Origin: Lycorma delicatula
Taxonomy: Eukaryota; Arthropoda; Insecta; Hemiptera; Fulgoridae
NCBI RefSeq assembly: GCF_047948215.1
Contig: NC_134465.1
Span: forward strand, 50,747,946 to 50,811,945
Length of the DNA: 64,000 nt
Reading direction: 5' to 3'
Positions within the stretch are counted from its first letter, which is position 1. Every line of letters starts with the position of its first letter. The notes under the pieces were generated by a model, which saw only the letters and a list, made by a program, of their open reading frames with translations, was not told the DNA's origin and searched no databases. Shown here piece after piece: positions 23,290 through 35,856 of this stretch. A program made the translations under genes and the position numbers.

Positions 23290-25851
23290 AAAAATAATGT
23301 TTTTTTCAAATACTATAACTTATCACTGTATCAAATAATTCTTAATTAAGATATAATTTGTTACTGCTGAAGATGGTGTAACAATACGAAAGCATTACAG
23401 TTAGATAAGAGTTTTTATTCTGATAAATCTGGAGGTTAAAATATTATATTTGTTAAAAAATATTATTATTTAAATCCTTAGACAGATTTGAAAAATTCAG
23501 TATTATTCATCTGTCTAAATTTTGATTTTTTCATTTGTTTTGCTTTTAAAATTCAGTGATGAAACCAGACAAAAAATATAAAAATATTTGAAAATGTTGT
23601 AATGTGTATCATTACAGTTAAGTGGGACACAAGCATCTGTTATGCTTGCAGTTGTAAATTACATTGTAATGTTAAGTTAGGTAAAATTCATGTTGTTTCA
23701 TCTCTTCTCCATAGTAATTCTGTCAAGATTATTAATTGATATTATTCTATTTTACCGATTAATATATATTCATTTATTAATTGTAGATAAATTTTGTTAA
23801 GACAAACGTAATTCTGAAATTAAATTTCAATATTTATAAAAAAATTTGTCAAATATAAGTTAAGTCAGACATCATACAAATAATTTTTTTCGTGTGAGAA
23901 GTGGAAACCTGGTTAAAATTCAAAAAAGGAATGTTTTAGACGAAAATTGTTGAAAATAAAACACTTTAATTTTTTGAGTAAAAAAAGACAAAATCTTTTG
24001 GAAAAAATAGGATATAAATTAATAAACCTCACATTTCATAATAAACATTAAAGGAAAACTATTGCTTGTAGTTTTAACTTTAGTACAAATATGCATTAAG
24101 TGTATATAAAAATCAAATGTTATTTTTTACTAATATATGTAATCTAATAAAAATGATTAGAAAATGTTGAAATATATTTCTAGTAATTTTTTTTTAATAA
24201 CCTATGAAAAATTTGTTCCAATGTATAATTTAAATGCTACATTTTTTTATTTATGTCATCCACATTATGCTTCCATGATTTAATTTTACATAAATATTTT
24301 ATTCACATAGCAATGGAAACATTCAAATAAATACTGGGAGTTTAGTAAAATAAAACAACTGAAATAAAGAAAATATTGTATTAAGATATTCACTGCCATT
24401 ATAAAGTTCTTTGCTCATTCCCAGCTTCTGTTTTTTCAATTAAAGTTGTTGCAAATAATGAATAAAGTTCAAATAAGGAAAAACTAACATTAATTAAATT
24501 AGTTTATGTCATGAAATATACATTTTAACTTGTATTAGTGGATGATAATGATATAAGTATTACTTATCATTAAGATTACCAAGTGTGTCATTGGAACTTA
24601 AGGTGTTGATGATAACTGAAAGGAAATATTGTATACAATATTATTTAAAGAAATCATTTGATAAATTATAACATGGCTGGTATTGATTAAAATTAATAAT
24701 TGTTTTATTCATAACAATTAATTATTTACAGCAATAATTATTTTTTGAAAAGAAAAAATATGTTTAGATGACATGTAATACAAACGTATATTTGATGTGA
24801 TTAACACTTTTCAGCTACAATAGAAATCTTTTTTTTTTATTGGAAAAAATTGTTTTTAATTTTTATTACATCAAACAGGTTGTCATATTTGTTAGTAGCA
24901 TTCATTATCATTCAGGTGTTTCAGCGTTAAAAATTTATTGGTATATATGTTGTTCTGTTTTTCAAAATCACTCTTTTAAGTTCGCTATCATTATTATTAT
25001 TTCAGTGTGTGGAATAGCGCGGATTTTCTCCCAACCTCTTCATTTTCAGAATAATTTTCTTCATAATTAAATAATTAATATAAAAATGTTTTTGATTGAA
25101 AGGTTTGCCCTACCCTTATTCATATTCTTGTACAAACCATCCATTAAGCATAAATTATTTTAGTTTTTTAATAAATTAACGTTTTTAACATTTGAACAGA
25201 TTTAACTGTTTTAATTAACATGAAAGTTAATTACTTACACCAAAATACTTAAAAAAACATAGTAAGAGTTAATAATGTTTTGGGCAAAAATGATTAACTG
25301 AAAAAAAAAAAATTAATAAATTTTCTGAAAAATATCAAAATTTTATGAGAGAAATATTTTATAAAATAATGTTTTCTGTAAAATATATTTATAAATGTTT
25401 TATTTAAAGAAAAGTTTTCAGTACCTTATTTCATCTACAATATTTGTTATATATAACAAAATAATAGAATATTGTAATCAATAAAAAAAACTCTGAAAAA
25501 ATATGTTATTTTAAAACTGAATAACCAGAAGTTTACCATACTTTAAAATATTTTGTATAATACTTACTGATATCTATAACTTATGAAAACGAATGTACTT
25601 AACATGGGGTGATTATTACATCGTTAACTATTCTTTAATGTTACTCATATGAATCTGGTAAACCAACATTCCATGTTAAACAAATTAATCTGTTCATAAT
25701 TATTTTTTAATAAAATTGAATGTATATTTAATTTTTATATTGGTTTTAAATGTTGATCAATATGTACCAAAAAAATGTATGCTTAACAAGAATAAAATTT
25801 TTGTAATTCAAGAAAATTGAATGAAAGAGAAAAAATTTATGAAGAGGTTGG
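23290..25851. other. AT-rich DNA, no gene seen
   Basis: Very AT-rich and CpG-poor (three CpG in 24001-25000 by hand count). The 76-codon frame at 24840-25070 has no motif or splice context. Confidence 0.5.
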
Positions 25852-25899
25852 CATGTATATAATTCAGTGTATCAACTGATATACTGAATTATATACATG
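25852..25899. repeat. 48-nt near-perfect hairpin
   Basis: Two 23-nt arms (catgtatataattcag... and its complement) with one mismatch separated by two bases. Pairing stops abruptly on both sides. Too short and tightly looped for a usual pre-miRNA; more like a palindrome remnant. Confidence 0.9.
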
Positions 25900-26424
25900 G
25901 TTGATGTACTTACTTTATATGAACATATTGAACTTTATTAATTCTACTACTCTCTTTCCTTTTGTGCATGCATAGTCACAAAACAAATATCATTCTTGTT
26001 GGGCTATAAATAAATAAATATGTATATTTGTTTTTGAGTACAAAGGAAAAAAAATAATAATATTTGTATTGTAAGAGATTGATTTGTATTATTTAATTAC
26101 TTAAACTAAAAATTTATGTTTTGTTAATTCATAAAACAATTATTTATTAATTTTTTGTTAAGCTTTTAATTTTTTATGAGTAGGTATTATATAATTTTAA
26201 ATATCACAATGCAATTTTTGATTATAATTCTTTATGAAATAAAAAATTATCCAATATTTACAACTATTCCCGAGAATTTTTTTTTGGGTGGATCTGTCTT
26301 TTGACAAGTTTCAACAGAACGTCTCCTCCATTTTTCTCAAATTTTATAAGCATCCTAATTCTTTCATTCTTCTCTCTAAAATCCTTAATTTTCTATGGTG
26401 CTTTTACTTTTTAAAACAGTAAAA

Positions 26425-26715
26425 CAGTAGTTCATTTTAGTTCTCCCTGGATGCTTTTTGGTGTAGGTGACCTGTTGTAGTGGTAGTATTTAGAATTGTG
26501 GTTTCCACCACAATATTAAATACTGTGTAGTGGTTTATTTACTGTGTAATGGTTTATTTCTATAAACCATTATGCAGTTTTAAGATAATATTCAGTTTTC
26601 AATTATAAATGTGTGTTTCACCCCACTCTGGTGTTGCAACATTATAATTCCCTTACCTGCGTCTAAAATTCCTCTATCGATCTGCATGAAAACTACACTT
26701 ACTGGAAGTAATTTA
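26425..26715. repeat. Degenerate dispersed repeat, copy 1
   Basis: Shares with 27545-27785, in the same orientation, a series of words in the same order: agtagttcatttta, ttggtgtaggtga, ctgttgtagt, cattatgcagttttaagataat, gtgtgtttcacc, cactctggtg, ctgcatgaaaactacactta. Copy 1 has extra sequence with an internal hairpin (ataaaccattatgcag region). Family unknown. Confidence 0.8.
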
Positions 26716-27544
26716 TAGTTAGAGTATACACCAACCAAAACATTTTACCTTAATCTTAAATTCTACTGTTTGAAATTCTATTCCTCTCCATTCTTTTTAC
26801 TACCTCTTTTCTTTTCCATCTATCCATTTAACTTTCATCATTGTTCATCTTTATCGGTTTCAAAACTTTTATAAGTATTTTTCTTCCGTCCTTCTGATCA
26901 TTTTTCAAAATGATATGATAATCATTAATTATTCAAATTAAAATGATCAATATACCTTTTAAACTTATTGCCAAAGGTTTATTAATCATACATTATATAA
27001 AAATTTTAAATTAAAAATACTCTTACTAATGTAACATTAATTTTTTTCTGTCAATAGATGAATCTTGGTATGGAGTCTTAAAAAGTGTTTTCTATTCTTT
27101 TTTTTATTTCAAAATTTTAATTTAATAGTTAGTAACATAGTTTCAAAGAGATGTATGAGATTTGGTTAAAGTTTCAAACATTTTGATTCGATCAAAACTC
27201 AAAAATGTTCCATTTTTATTTAACTGTATTTAATATACATCTTCTATATTCATCTATGATCTGTTAACACCACCAAAGTCCATTCATTGAATTCTACAGC
27301 TTAAGTTGTTTTTATAAATTTAAAATTAAAATTATTTATTTAAAATATACTGTTATATTTTTTTTTTTAGTCTAAAATTATATATAATTTATTTTTTGAT
27401 TGATAACAAATACTCAATAATAATTATTTAATATACAGAGAAGTTAAAAGTATAAAAATAGATTCATTACTTTCAAGAAGAAAAAATTTGAAGCGGCATC
27501 ACATATTAATCAGGCAATACACTAAGTTTGTAGGTGATTGATGC
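26716..27544. other. No gene seen
   Basis: Stretch between the two repeat copies. A/T-rich, with T-rich 26760-26930 and no open frame with splice signals. Confidence 0.5.
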
Positions 27545-27785
27545 ATAGTAGTTCATTTTACTTGTTTCTAGGTGCGTGTTGGTGTAGGTGAGCTGTTGTA
27601 GTAAAATCATATACAATTGTGGGAAAGAAATAAATCATTATGCAGTTTTAAGATAATGTTCAGTCTTCAATAAATCATATGTGTGTGTTTCACCGCACTC
27701 TGGTGCTGCAGCAATACAGTTCCCATACTTGCAACTAAAATTTGTTTGTCAATCTGTATGAAAACTACACTTACAATACTTAAAA
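27545..27785. repeat. Degenerate dispersed repeat, copy 2
   Basis: Second copy of the 26425-26715 repeat, shorter by about 50 bp. A tRNA-like head, a tail and target duplications were all looked for and not found. Confidence 0.8.
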
Positions 27786-28696
27786 AGATCAATGCCATTA
27801 CTTTTTGGCCAAGTTTTATGAAATTTATATTATTCTGTATAATATAACTAAATCATAAACACACTAAATCAAGTAATTATAAACCATAAATATGATATTT
27901 TATTTTTTATTATCTATTTTTTATTTATTTATAAAAAATTATTTTATCCATTTTAAAATTTTTTTTTCATTGTATTTCACCATTTAATAGATATGTTTTA
28001 ATCGGTTTAATTATGTATTAATATTTTATAATAAGCTTTTTGTCATTAAAAACACTATTTCTTTGTTTTTCAAAAGTCACATCTAAAATTTCATTTTATA
28101 ATCATTATAGAATTTATTATTATTATTACATTTTTATGATGTGTTTTTTATGTTAGTACTTATTTAAGAACTGGTCACGTCTATTATTATTATATTTTTT
28201 TTTTTTTATATTTGGATAAAAATAAATACAAAAAAAGTGTTACCGTTGTTTTAGTAAGTATTTTTAAATTAAAAGAAAAATAATAAATAATGTGTTATAT
28301 TTTCTTTATAATATTATTTATAATAAATTATTTTATGCAATTTAAAAATAAAATTTCTGTTTGTATTATTTCATAATTTTGTTTTTCCTTGTTATTTTTA
28401 AAAGTTTTCCTTAGATAAAAGAGACAGTGTTCTGTATAATGCTATAGAAAGCAGAGTTATACTTCATTGCTTTACACTATCTGTATCAGTCTTTCATATA
28501 GCTTTAGTAAAATATAAAGCAATTGAGTTATAAGTGGCATTATTCACCACTTATATTATAAGGTAATATTGCTTCCTCTGAGATTGATTGTGTAAATTAT
28601 ACAACCCATCCCTGTGGTCAATAGAGAGAAGGTATTCCTTACATGAGTGAGTAATCGTGTACATTTGGGAGAGGCTAACTGAAAAATATATTAATC
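27786..28696. other. No gene seen
   Basis: AT-rich. A small palindrome (ttataagtgg ... ccacttata) lies near 28529-28556; nothing else structured. Confidence 0.5.
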
Positions 28697-28987
28697 CACT
28701 GGATTGGTTTAGTGGTGAACTCGTCATCGCAAATCAACTGATTTTGAAGTCAAGAGTTCTAAGGTTCAGATCCTATTAAAGGCAGTTACTTTTATAGGGA
28801 TTTTAATACTAGATCATGGATTCCGGTCTTCTTTGGTGGTAGGGTTTCAATTAACCACACATCTCAGGAAAAGTCGACCTGAGACTGTCATATAAGACTA
28901 CACTTCATTTACATTCATAAATATTATTCTCATTCATTCTATGAAGTAATACCTAATGCTGGTTTTGGAGGCTAAACAGAAAAAAAG
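28697..28987 (+). mobile_element. tRNA-derived SINE-2
   Basis: Nearly full-length: head ggattggtttagtggtgaac (A-box type), atcaactgattttgaagtc, B box ggttcagatcc, core with ttctttggtggtagggtttc and aaccacacatctcagg, and the tail gaagtaatacctaatgctgg, ggaggctaaacag plus A run. No clear target duplication. Confidence 0.9.
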
Positions 28988-29563
28988 GTAGAATTTATTT
29001 ACGTACGTGAAGAAAACAATGGGAAATTAGAAATCACTTCAGCCTCCTCATTTTTCCTACTAAGTCTGATATTAATGCTTGAAAGTGTATTGCCATTTTT
29101 AAACGTGACTTTTTGAATTATTTACTAACGTATCTCATCTTTTAACAAATATATCTTTAAAGTTTTGTATTGGTTTATAATTTGATTTTTGATTTACTGA
29201 AATTTTGTTTGTTTGTTTTTATTTCCATATTTCAAAAAGACAAAGATACGGTCAGATTTTCTCTAAATTGGAATATTTTTTTGATCTAGTTAATTTCTAT
29301 TTAATATTATCTTCTGTAATGATAGAATCTGGATAACACTGAAATGAAAAGGAAATCATGTTTACAGAAACATTTTTGTCAAATAGATAATATAGGTAAA
29401 AAGAAAATCTTTGAAATTAACACAAATATTTTTCGCAAATGTATGGCCAATTAGGGTTTATATTTTTTTACTTTCTACAAATTTTTTTTTCTCATAAACA
29501 GCTGTTAACGTGTAGTTGCTAAAATGAGGTAATTTTTTTTTTGTATGAAAGAGCAAACATCAA
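28988..29563. other. No gene seen
   Basis: AT-rich, no open frame of note. CpG frequency begins to rise through here. Confidence 0.5.
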
Positions 29564-29572
29564 CAGCTGTGG

Positions 29573-29732
29573 GATGTTTTTTAGTTTTTAGCACAACCGT
29601 TAGGTACTGCTTCAGAGGATTAGATAAAATCGTAATTTTTTGGTGTGTGAAAATGCCATGTCCGACTTGGATTCGAACCCAGAACCTCTGGATGAAAGGT
29701 TGTGATGCTACCACTTGCACCACGGAGGCTGG
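29573..29732 (-). mobile_element. tRNA-derived SINE-1, reverse orientation
   Basis: Shows caaccgttaggtactgc, gaaaatgccatgtccg, B-box complement ggattcgaaccc, and head ending gcaccacggaggct. A 9-bp target duplication cagctgtgg lies at 29564-29572 and 29733-29741. Open frames of 72 and 86 codons on either strand merely read through it. Confidence 0.92.
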
Positions 29733-29741
29733 CAGCTGTGG

Positions 29742-31030
29742 TCATTATCCCGATAGAAAAGTTTTCAATTACTATATATACAGGTGCAAAATGAACCATT
29801 TATAACACTAATTAACTATATAATATTGATTCCACTTGCAATTTATTGTTTAAAATAGATGTTTCATTGTAAAAAAATATGGCTGAATATCGTAATTGCT
29901 GTCAGTAAGGTGGATTACCTTACTGTGAAGTAATGTTATGACATATGATGTGAGATTGTCAGTTCGAAACATACACGTGTCATAAAATTTTACATCTAAA
30001 CCAAGTGGTTCGTGAATAAGTAATGAGATTCCTACAGAAGGTTGTTCTAGTTATTGTTGATTTAAAACTTTTCGCATTAAAAAGTATATTAGTTATGAAA
30101 TTATTAAAATTCAAAATAAGTTTTAAATAACTCTAGAACACATCATAAAATCTACATATTAAGAGTAGATTTTAATTTGTTTTTGTTATTGATGATTTTA
30201 AAGTACGATTTCAAGTTATTGATTTTAAAGTACGTTTGCTGTATCAGTTTATACAAATTCTGTTTGTACAACTTTTAACTATGAACATGAAAAGTTTGAA
30301 AATTAAGTAAATAAGTATTTATATATTTGTGGTGACCATTTTAATATGTTTTTATGGTTTATGGTGATAAAAATATATATTATGAACAGCTTCTTTTAAT
30401 CATAATCAACATAATTTAATAACTAAGCCTAGAGTAGTAAGAAGTGAACTTATTAATATAAAATTAACGCATTAAAATACGGTATGTTTGTATTCAACAT
30501 AATATTTGTACAGAGTGTATGAAGAAAATAAAAACTTGTTTGCATGAGTCACTGTTTTGAGCATTATATTACTCTTTTCTTGTAACATTGTGCTTATTCA
30601 AAACTGAGTATTCTGTAATAAAGAGAATTTAACTATTTTCATAAATAGCAAAAATTTTTTCATAACTTAAATTTATTTCCATTTTGTTTAATTTCAGACA
30701 ATAATTAAAAAAAAAAAAAAATAATGGTACATATTAATATTTCTTATTGTATACAATACAAAAATGAATCATTTATTCGTGTATAAACAGATTATTATTA
30801 CATTCCCTCTATACATTCTCTATGTCTATTCACTCGCCATAGAATGAATGACCACGTTATACAAATAAAGGTTACCAAAATATGTTGATGTTTATAGTAA
30901 TAAGCATAATCATTAAATAATATGCCTATACCCTACAAATTATAACATTTTATAGCTTAGTCATTTTATACATATTCATAGAACAGATAGGTAACTTTAT
31001 ATTGCATTGTTAACTGACTAATATTCATTA
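29742..31030. other. No gene seen; one short hairpin
   Basis: AT-rich. The only structure noted is cagtaaggtggattaccttactg at 29903-29925, a 9-bp perfect stem with a 5-base loop sharing a 14-base word with the inverted repeat at 20003-20027. Confidence 0.5.
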
Positions 31031-32585
31031 ACCCGACGGGGAGTCTTATTCATTAAGACTTTGGGGGTTGGCATCCCCACGGGCCTAGCCTCTGCAGCTT
31101 TTCTTCCCACTACACACTTAGCTGCAGAACACTTACACTATACACGTATACTACACCAAGAACACTACACGGATTACAACATATACATTTACTCGACTAC
31201 ACAGCAATATCCAACACTATTTTCACTTTCCTATTTACACTCTGTGGTGTTGCAACATTTTACGAAACCGTAAACAACCGTAAACCGTGTTGCAACCGTA
31301 ACCTAAACTGGGAACTATCGTGCTGGTGGGTGAATGGTTCTATGTAGTGAGTCTCGAACGATAGCCTCTGGGTACCAGAGCACACTCAGTTGTATTTAGC
31401 TCTAGCTCCAGTATGGGTGCGCTCTGCTGGAGTGGTCTATTATACAGCAAATTCTATGATGGTTGGTGGTCCATCTGAAAAAACCACCAATATCAGTCTA
31501 GTGAAAAAGCCTCGGTCAGCTTCGTCTGACGAGGATAATTTTGCTACAGCGGACGAAGATGGTGTCAGGTGCAAAAATGTTCGCTTTGTTGTTATTAGAA
31601 ATAATCAGGAAGGTGGCTCCCTTCAAAAGGTCTCACCTTTCCTGATTAATAAATGCGTCACAGGATGTATTGGTTCTCCGAGGAACATTGGAAAATTACG
31701 TGATGGGACAATTCTATTTTAAACATTTAACGATGAGCAGAGTCGCTCCCTATTACGTCTCACCAATATGGGGGGCATAATCGTGAGTACGACATGCCAC
31801 AAGACCCTAAATACCAGCCGAGGAGTAATTTTTTGTCGTGACCTTCTGGAAATGATTTTAAGGGAAATTGCGGATGAACTTCGTACTCAAGGTGTTGTAG
31901 AAGTGAAACGGATGATGAAAAGGCAGAACGGAACAGAAGAACCGACACCGTCTCTTATACTGACGTTCACCAGAGAAGATTTCTCTGGTGAAATTTCGTC
32001 TTCCTGTTCCACCAGAGAAGATTAAAGTGGGTTACCTTTCCGTTCGGGTACGCCCATTCATACCCAACCTACGGCGGTGTTTCAGATTCCAAAGGTACGG
32101 TCACACTACAACATCTTGTTCGAGGACGGAGATATGTGCTCGATGTGCTACCGAAGGTCACAATGACACTAACTGCGAGGAAAGTGAAAAATGTGCGAAC
32201 TGCAGTGGTTCACATACGGCCCGCTCCCGAGATTGCCCAACCTTTAAGGAAGAAAAGGCAGTTCTCAAGATCTGTACTGAGCAGAAACTATCTTTCCCGA
32301 CTGCACGTAGGGAATAAAGAAAGATAGTTAACTCACGGAACCTCGTGAAACCAGATGTGTCTTTCGCCACCGTTACGTCAAAGCAAACTCCTTCAACTGT
32401 TCATAATCCGCAGTGCGGATCCTGAAATGAACTTAAGAAACTCGTTCAGATGCTTTCTGATCAAGTTACTTCGCTTACAGTTACTGTTTCAGAGCTGACA
32501 AAGATGAATAAAAAGTCCTACGTCGCAGTAACTGAATCCAACAGTGTGGTCCATACGAAAGTACCTGCTCCCAAAGTACTATAAA
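31031..32585 (+). mobile_element. 5' portion of a jockey-like LINE: 5' UTR and ORF1 (gag-like) pseudogene
   Basis: A GC-richer leader (31031-31389) precedes an ORF1-type reading. 31390-31722 encodes a Ser/Glu-rich N-terminus, is broken by one in-frame TAA (31720-31722) and resumes in the same frame at 31723-31990. A frameshift near 31990 leads into 31988-32317, with a PVPPEKIKVGYLSVRVRPF stretch and three zinc knuckles. The first has Phe where the second Cys should be (C31-x2-F34-x4-H39-x4-C44 of that segment). The second is intact (C50-x2-C53-x4-H58-x4-C63). The third is CX2CX3HX6C (69-83). A stop at 32315 is followed by recognisable sequence to about 32578. ORF1 proteins of this type bind element RNA. 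No ORF2 follows: the similarity stops in A-rich sequence. Confidence 0.88.
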
Positions 32586-33210
32586 ATGAAAATAAAAATA
32601 AATATAAAAATTCAAAATTGAAATCATGAATTACGGATGATTCATGGATTCAGGGATCATGAATCACGAATAATTCATAAAATTAAAATAAAAATGAAAT
32701 TAAAATAAAAATTAATTTTATTTTCCTATCGATACTTATTTTGATCTCGACTAAGAAAAAGATTATATAACTAATTATTAATAACCTAACACAGATTACT
32801 AGATAACCTTATTCAGGTATAACACATTCCGCTAATTACGATCTGTATACGTAACACTGCAAAGTACGGTAATAAAGATATTGTATTAAAAAACAATACC
32901 CTTTTCATTTATTATGCCCATACTTCCGTCACCTATTCTTTTTAACAAACAAAAATAAAACTACTGCAGCCCCAAAACAAGTACTCATCAAAATGTTTTT
33001 CTATTGGTCGTTGATTAAACTCATTGGGCGTAACGCATTAAGTCATAACAAGGGCGAATAGTTTATTAAAACTACTCAAGCTTGAATTTTATAATATTAA
33101 TAGAAAATTGTATCTATATATTTTATTATAATCAAATAAGCTTTAAATAATAACTTAGAATATTACATTTTATTTATTTTTTAATTCTTTAGTTCATTTT
33201 GTGATAGATA
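32586..33210. other. A-rich spacer, no gene seen
   Basis: Begins with A-rich AAATAAA-like text directly after the LINE fragment. Near 32625-32690 are short inverted words around atcatgaat/attcatga. Nothing coding. Confidence 0.5.
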
Positions 33211-33222
33211 AATTAAAATAAT

Positions 33223-33504
33223 CGTTCGATGATGGGTGATCAAGGGAGGCCAGCTTCTGGTGGTGGGCGGCGAGGGCTCCTCGGAGTCGTCGCTCGTCGA
33301 TCGCCCCCTGGGGACGCCTTCCGGTCACACAGATTCGGATAGTGGAGTGCCTGGGTGTCATGCAGGGGCGTACATACCATATGGCTTAGATCCGGTCCCT
33401 GCATGGTAGAAGGGGAGGTTTTTAGCGGGTGAGAGCTCCGCACTGCCGTCAGTACTGGCCTGACGGCGGCTGGCAGAGCTTTTCCTCCGCTACGGAAAAA
33501 AAAA
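33223..33504 (+). mobile_element. 5'-truncated LINE 3' end, R1-like
   Basis: A 282-bp GC-rich island with a 3' region tttttagcgggtgagagc and a terminal stretch cctccgctacgg followed by an A run. This is the layout of R1/LOA-type 3' UTRs (family assignment is inference). An exact 12-bp duplication aattaaaataat at 33211-33222 and 33505-33516 bounds it. The 67-codon minus-strand frame inside is a composition artefact. Confidence 0.8.
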
Positions 33505-33516
33505 AATTAAAATAAT

Positions 33517-34313
33517 AGAAATATAAATTAATTGAAAATTTTTTACAGGTTGGAAATTATTTTTTAAAATCTAGATAAGAGTTTTAGACTCCGTTCTAGG
33601 ACAGAATCTAGGATAAGAGTTCTAGGACAGCTCCGTACCAACATTTTCCTCAGTAACACTGGCCAAGAAATATGGATATCAACCATCAGAATCAATCGCT
33701 TCCCGGATATATAACCGGCCTTTTCCACCAATCAACCCGACTCAAACAACGCAAGCGGCTACGTAAAAGTAGTTTCTTGTAATTATTTTTATACTTAAAA
33801 GTTATAATTCCTTTATTTTCCTCCTTAAAGTCAGGTATTATTAAAAGGTCTACTCTTATGTTCACTACTAATTTAATCTTTATTTTTAAAATAAGTTAGG
33901 TAACTGAAAATTAATTCTAAGGTTTGTAATTTCAAAGGACTTAATGTTTTCGGTTTTATAAAACATTTTACGCTTTTTTTTAAAATTATATTAATTTAAT
34001 AGTTATAAGTATAATAGGTAAAATACTATTCTTTTAATTATAAGAAATTATTCGAATACATATAATGTAAAAATGTAATTTTACTGTTGCGTAAAAGTTC
34101 GATCGTAAAATTTTAATTTTGACTTAAATAGGGATTTTAAGTAGATTATATTTTCAACTTACTAATATAAAAATATGTTCCAATTTAAAAACAATTCTAT
34201 AATTTAAAATCCTTTCTAAACAACCTTTTCCTTTCTAATCTTTGAGCTGTATTAACGGTGGACTTCACCTTCATTTCTTCTTGAGGCACACTACAGTTTT
34301 CGAGTAGCGCTAA
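33517..34313. other. No gene seen
   Basis: Mixed AT-rich sequence. It has a short internal repeat (ttctaggacag and variants, 33592-33625) and nothing coding. Confidence 0.5.
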
Positions 34314-35261
34314 TCTATATATATATAAAAATGAATATTTGTCTGTCTGTATGTCTCTTATACCTTCCTAAACCGTTCATCCTATAGCGATGAAACTTTG
34401 GGAAATGGTTGGACGCATGCCAGGAAAGGTTTCTGAGTTAGTAAAATACGGGGGTTTCCGAACTTTTCCGAATAAATCCTAAAATAAACTAAAAATGACG
34501 TAAGTTAGTAGTTTGGAGTCTTCATATCTCGGGGACCAATAGAGATATAGTAGTGCAATTCGGTGTATAGGTATCCCGTTAAAAATTAAGAAACATGTGT
34601 TTCGGGGTTTTCCGAAATTTCCCGAACTTTTCCGAATAACTCCAACAATTACTATGCTTAGATTATGATAAAATGAGATATTTTTAAAAATAATATTGTA
34701 CTTTAAAAAACTAGAGTTCATATATAGGTGAATTGTAATATAAAGATGATTTGATATTTTTTAAAATGATAGCGTACTTAATTTAAATCTGTTATTTTGA
34801 AAATTGAAATATAAAACTTTCAATAGTTGTGAACATTGCATTCCGACATTTTAATTTTCAACCAATTTCAACGGAATTCTCCCTAAAAACGAGCGATCGG
34901 TCGTTCTACGTCTCAAGCACGCACCAGAAGGAAAAATAAAAAACATTGTGTATCCAAAAGCAATTCAATAAATAGCATTCAATCCAAAATTTGAAATGTC
35001 AGACTTTTCTCGATAAAACGATTAAAACTACATAATGGTCTAAAATAGATTGATTATTGTTGTACATTACAATAAACATTATGTTTTGGAAATAAATTTT
35101 TTTTTTAGTTTTTATTCCTGTTCGAATTGAATAATTATAGGTATGATAGGACAACGTCTGACGGGTCAGCTACTTATGTTAATAAATAAAATTAAGTTTA
35201 GCTAAAGTTAACACTATATTCATTGGCTCTTAGGCGGTATGAAGTTCGCCGGGTCATCTAG
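34314..35261 (+). mobile_element. Non-autonomous Helitron
   Basis: Starts TCTATATATATATAAAAATG after an A and ends CTAG before a T, as for Helitron insertion between A and T without target duplication. The 5' text gaatatttgtctgtctgtatg and aaaccgttcatcctatagcg is typical of insect Helitrons. A GC hairpin (ggcg...cgcc, 35233-35250) lies 7 bp before CTAG, in gaagttcgccgggtcatctag. An additional terminus-like sequence, gacaacgtctgacgggtcag, lies at 35151-35170. No Rep/helicase coding. Internal tandem-like text ccgaacttttccgaataa occurs twice (34458-34475 and 34622-34639). Confidence 0.88.
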
Positions 35262-35856
35262 TAGTTCATAAAAACTCCTTATGGACATCCGGAAATAAGT
35301 GAAAAACCTTTCTCGTCATAATTCAGATCATCATTCAGATCGTCATAATTCAGAAGTATTTAAAAAATCCCTTTAGTGTCCTTTCTCAGAGTATAGGAGT
35401 ATACAATAATTCTATTTTGCCGACAGCGATACCGATTAAAACCATCACAACGCGAGGATCCACTTTTACGCAGGCAAATTATTTAAAAAACCGAGACCTG
35501 ATTTCCAACACGACTCTGACTGATACGTCAGATTGATGTATACTTCAGAATGGCGGAACGTCTTAACACAAGGCTCTTCCTGTCAAAAACACAGTCCGTC
35601 AAAATGACGTAAAGTGTGAACTAAGCCTACGCAAGCCTAGCCATTACGATCGGACAGCGATTTGTTTAATAAATTATTTCGTACTGCTGAGTAAGCAGAA
35701 GAACATTAATTTCAGTAAATGCAGCAATATGTTGTTTTGAAAGCGTACAGTTTAACGATAATCACAGTATTTCTGATGATATTTGAAATCCTAGTGCAAA
35801 ATTGTTTATTAAATATTTATTTCACACATTTAGTGGTGAAATCCTATTTATTCTAC
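35262..35856. other. No gene seen
   Basis: Relatively CpG-rich unique sequence. A 35719-35964 open frame runs into the microsatellite and has no motif. Confidence 0.5.

Noticed and set aside
33240..33443. 67-codon minus-strand frame, Pro/Arg-rich
   Set aside because: Product of the GC-rich LINE tail; no start context or homology.
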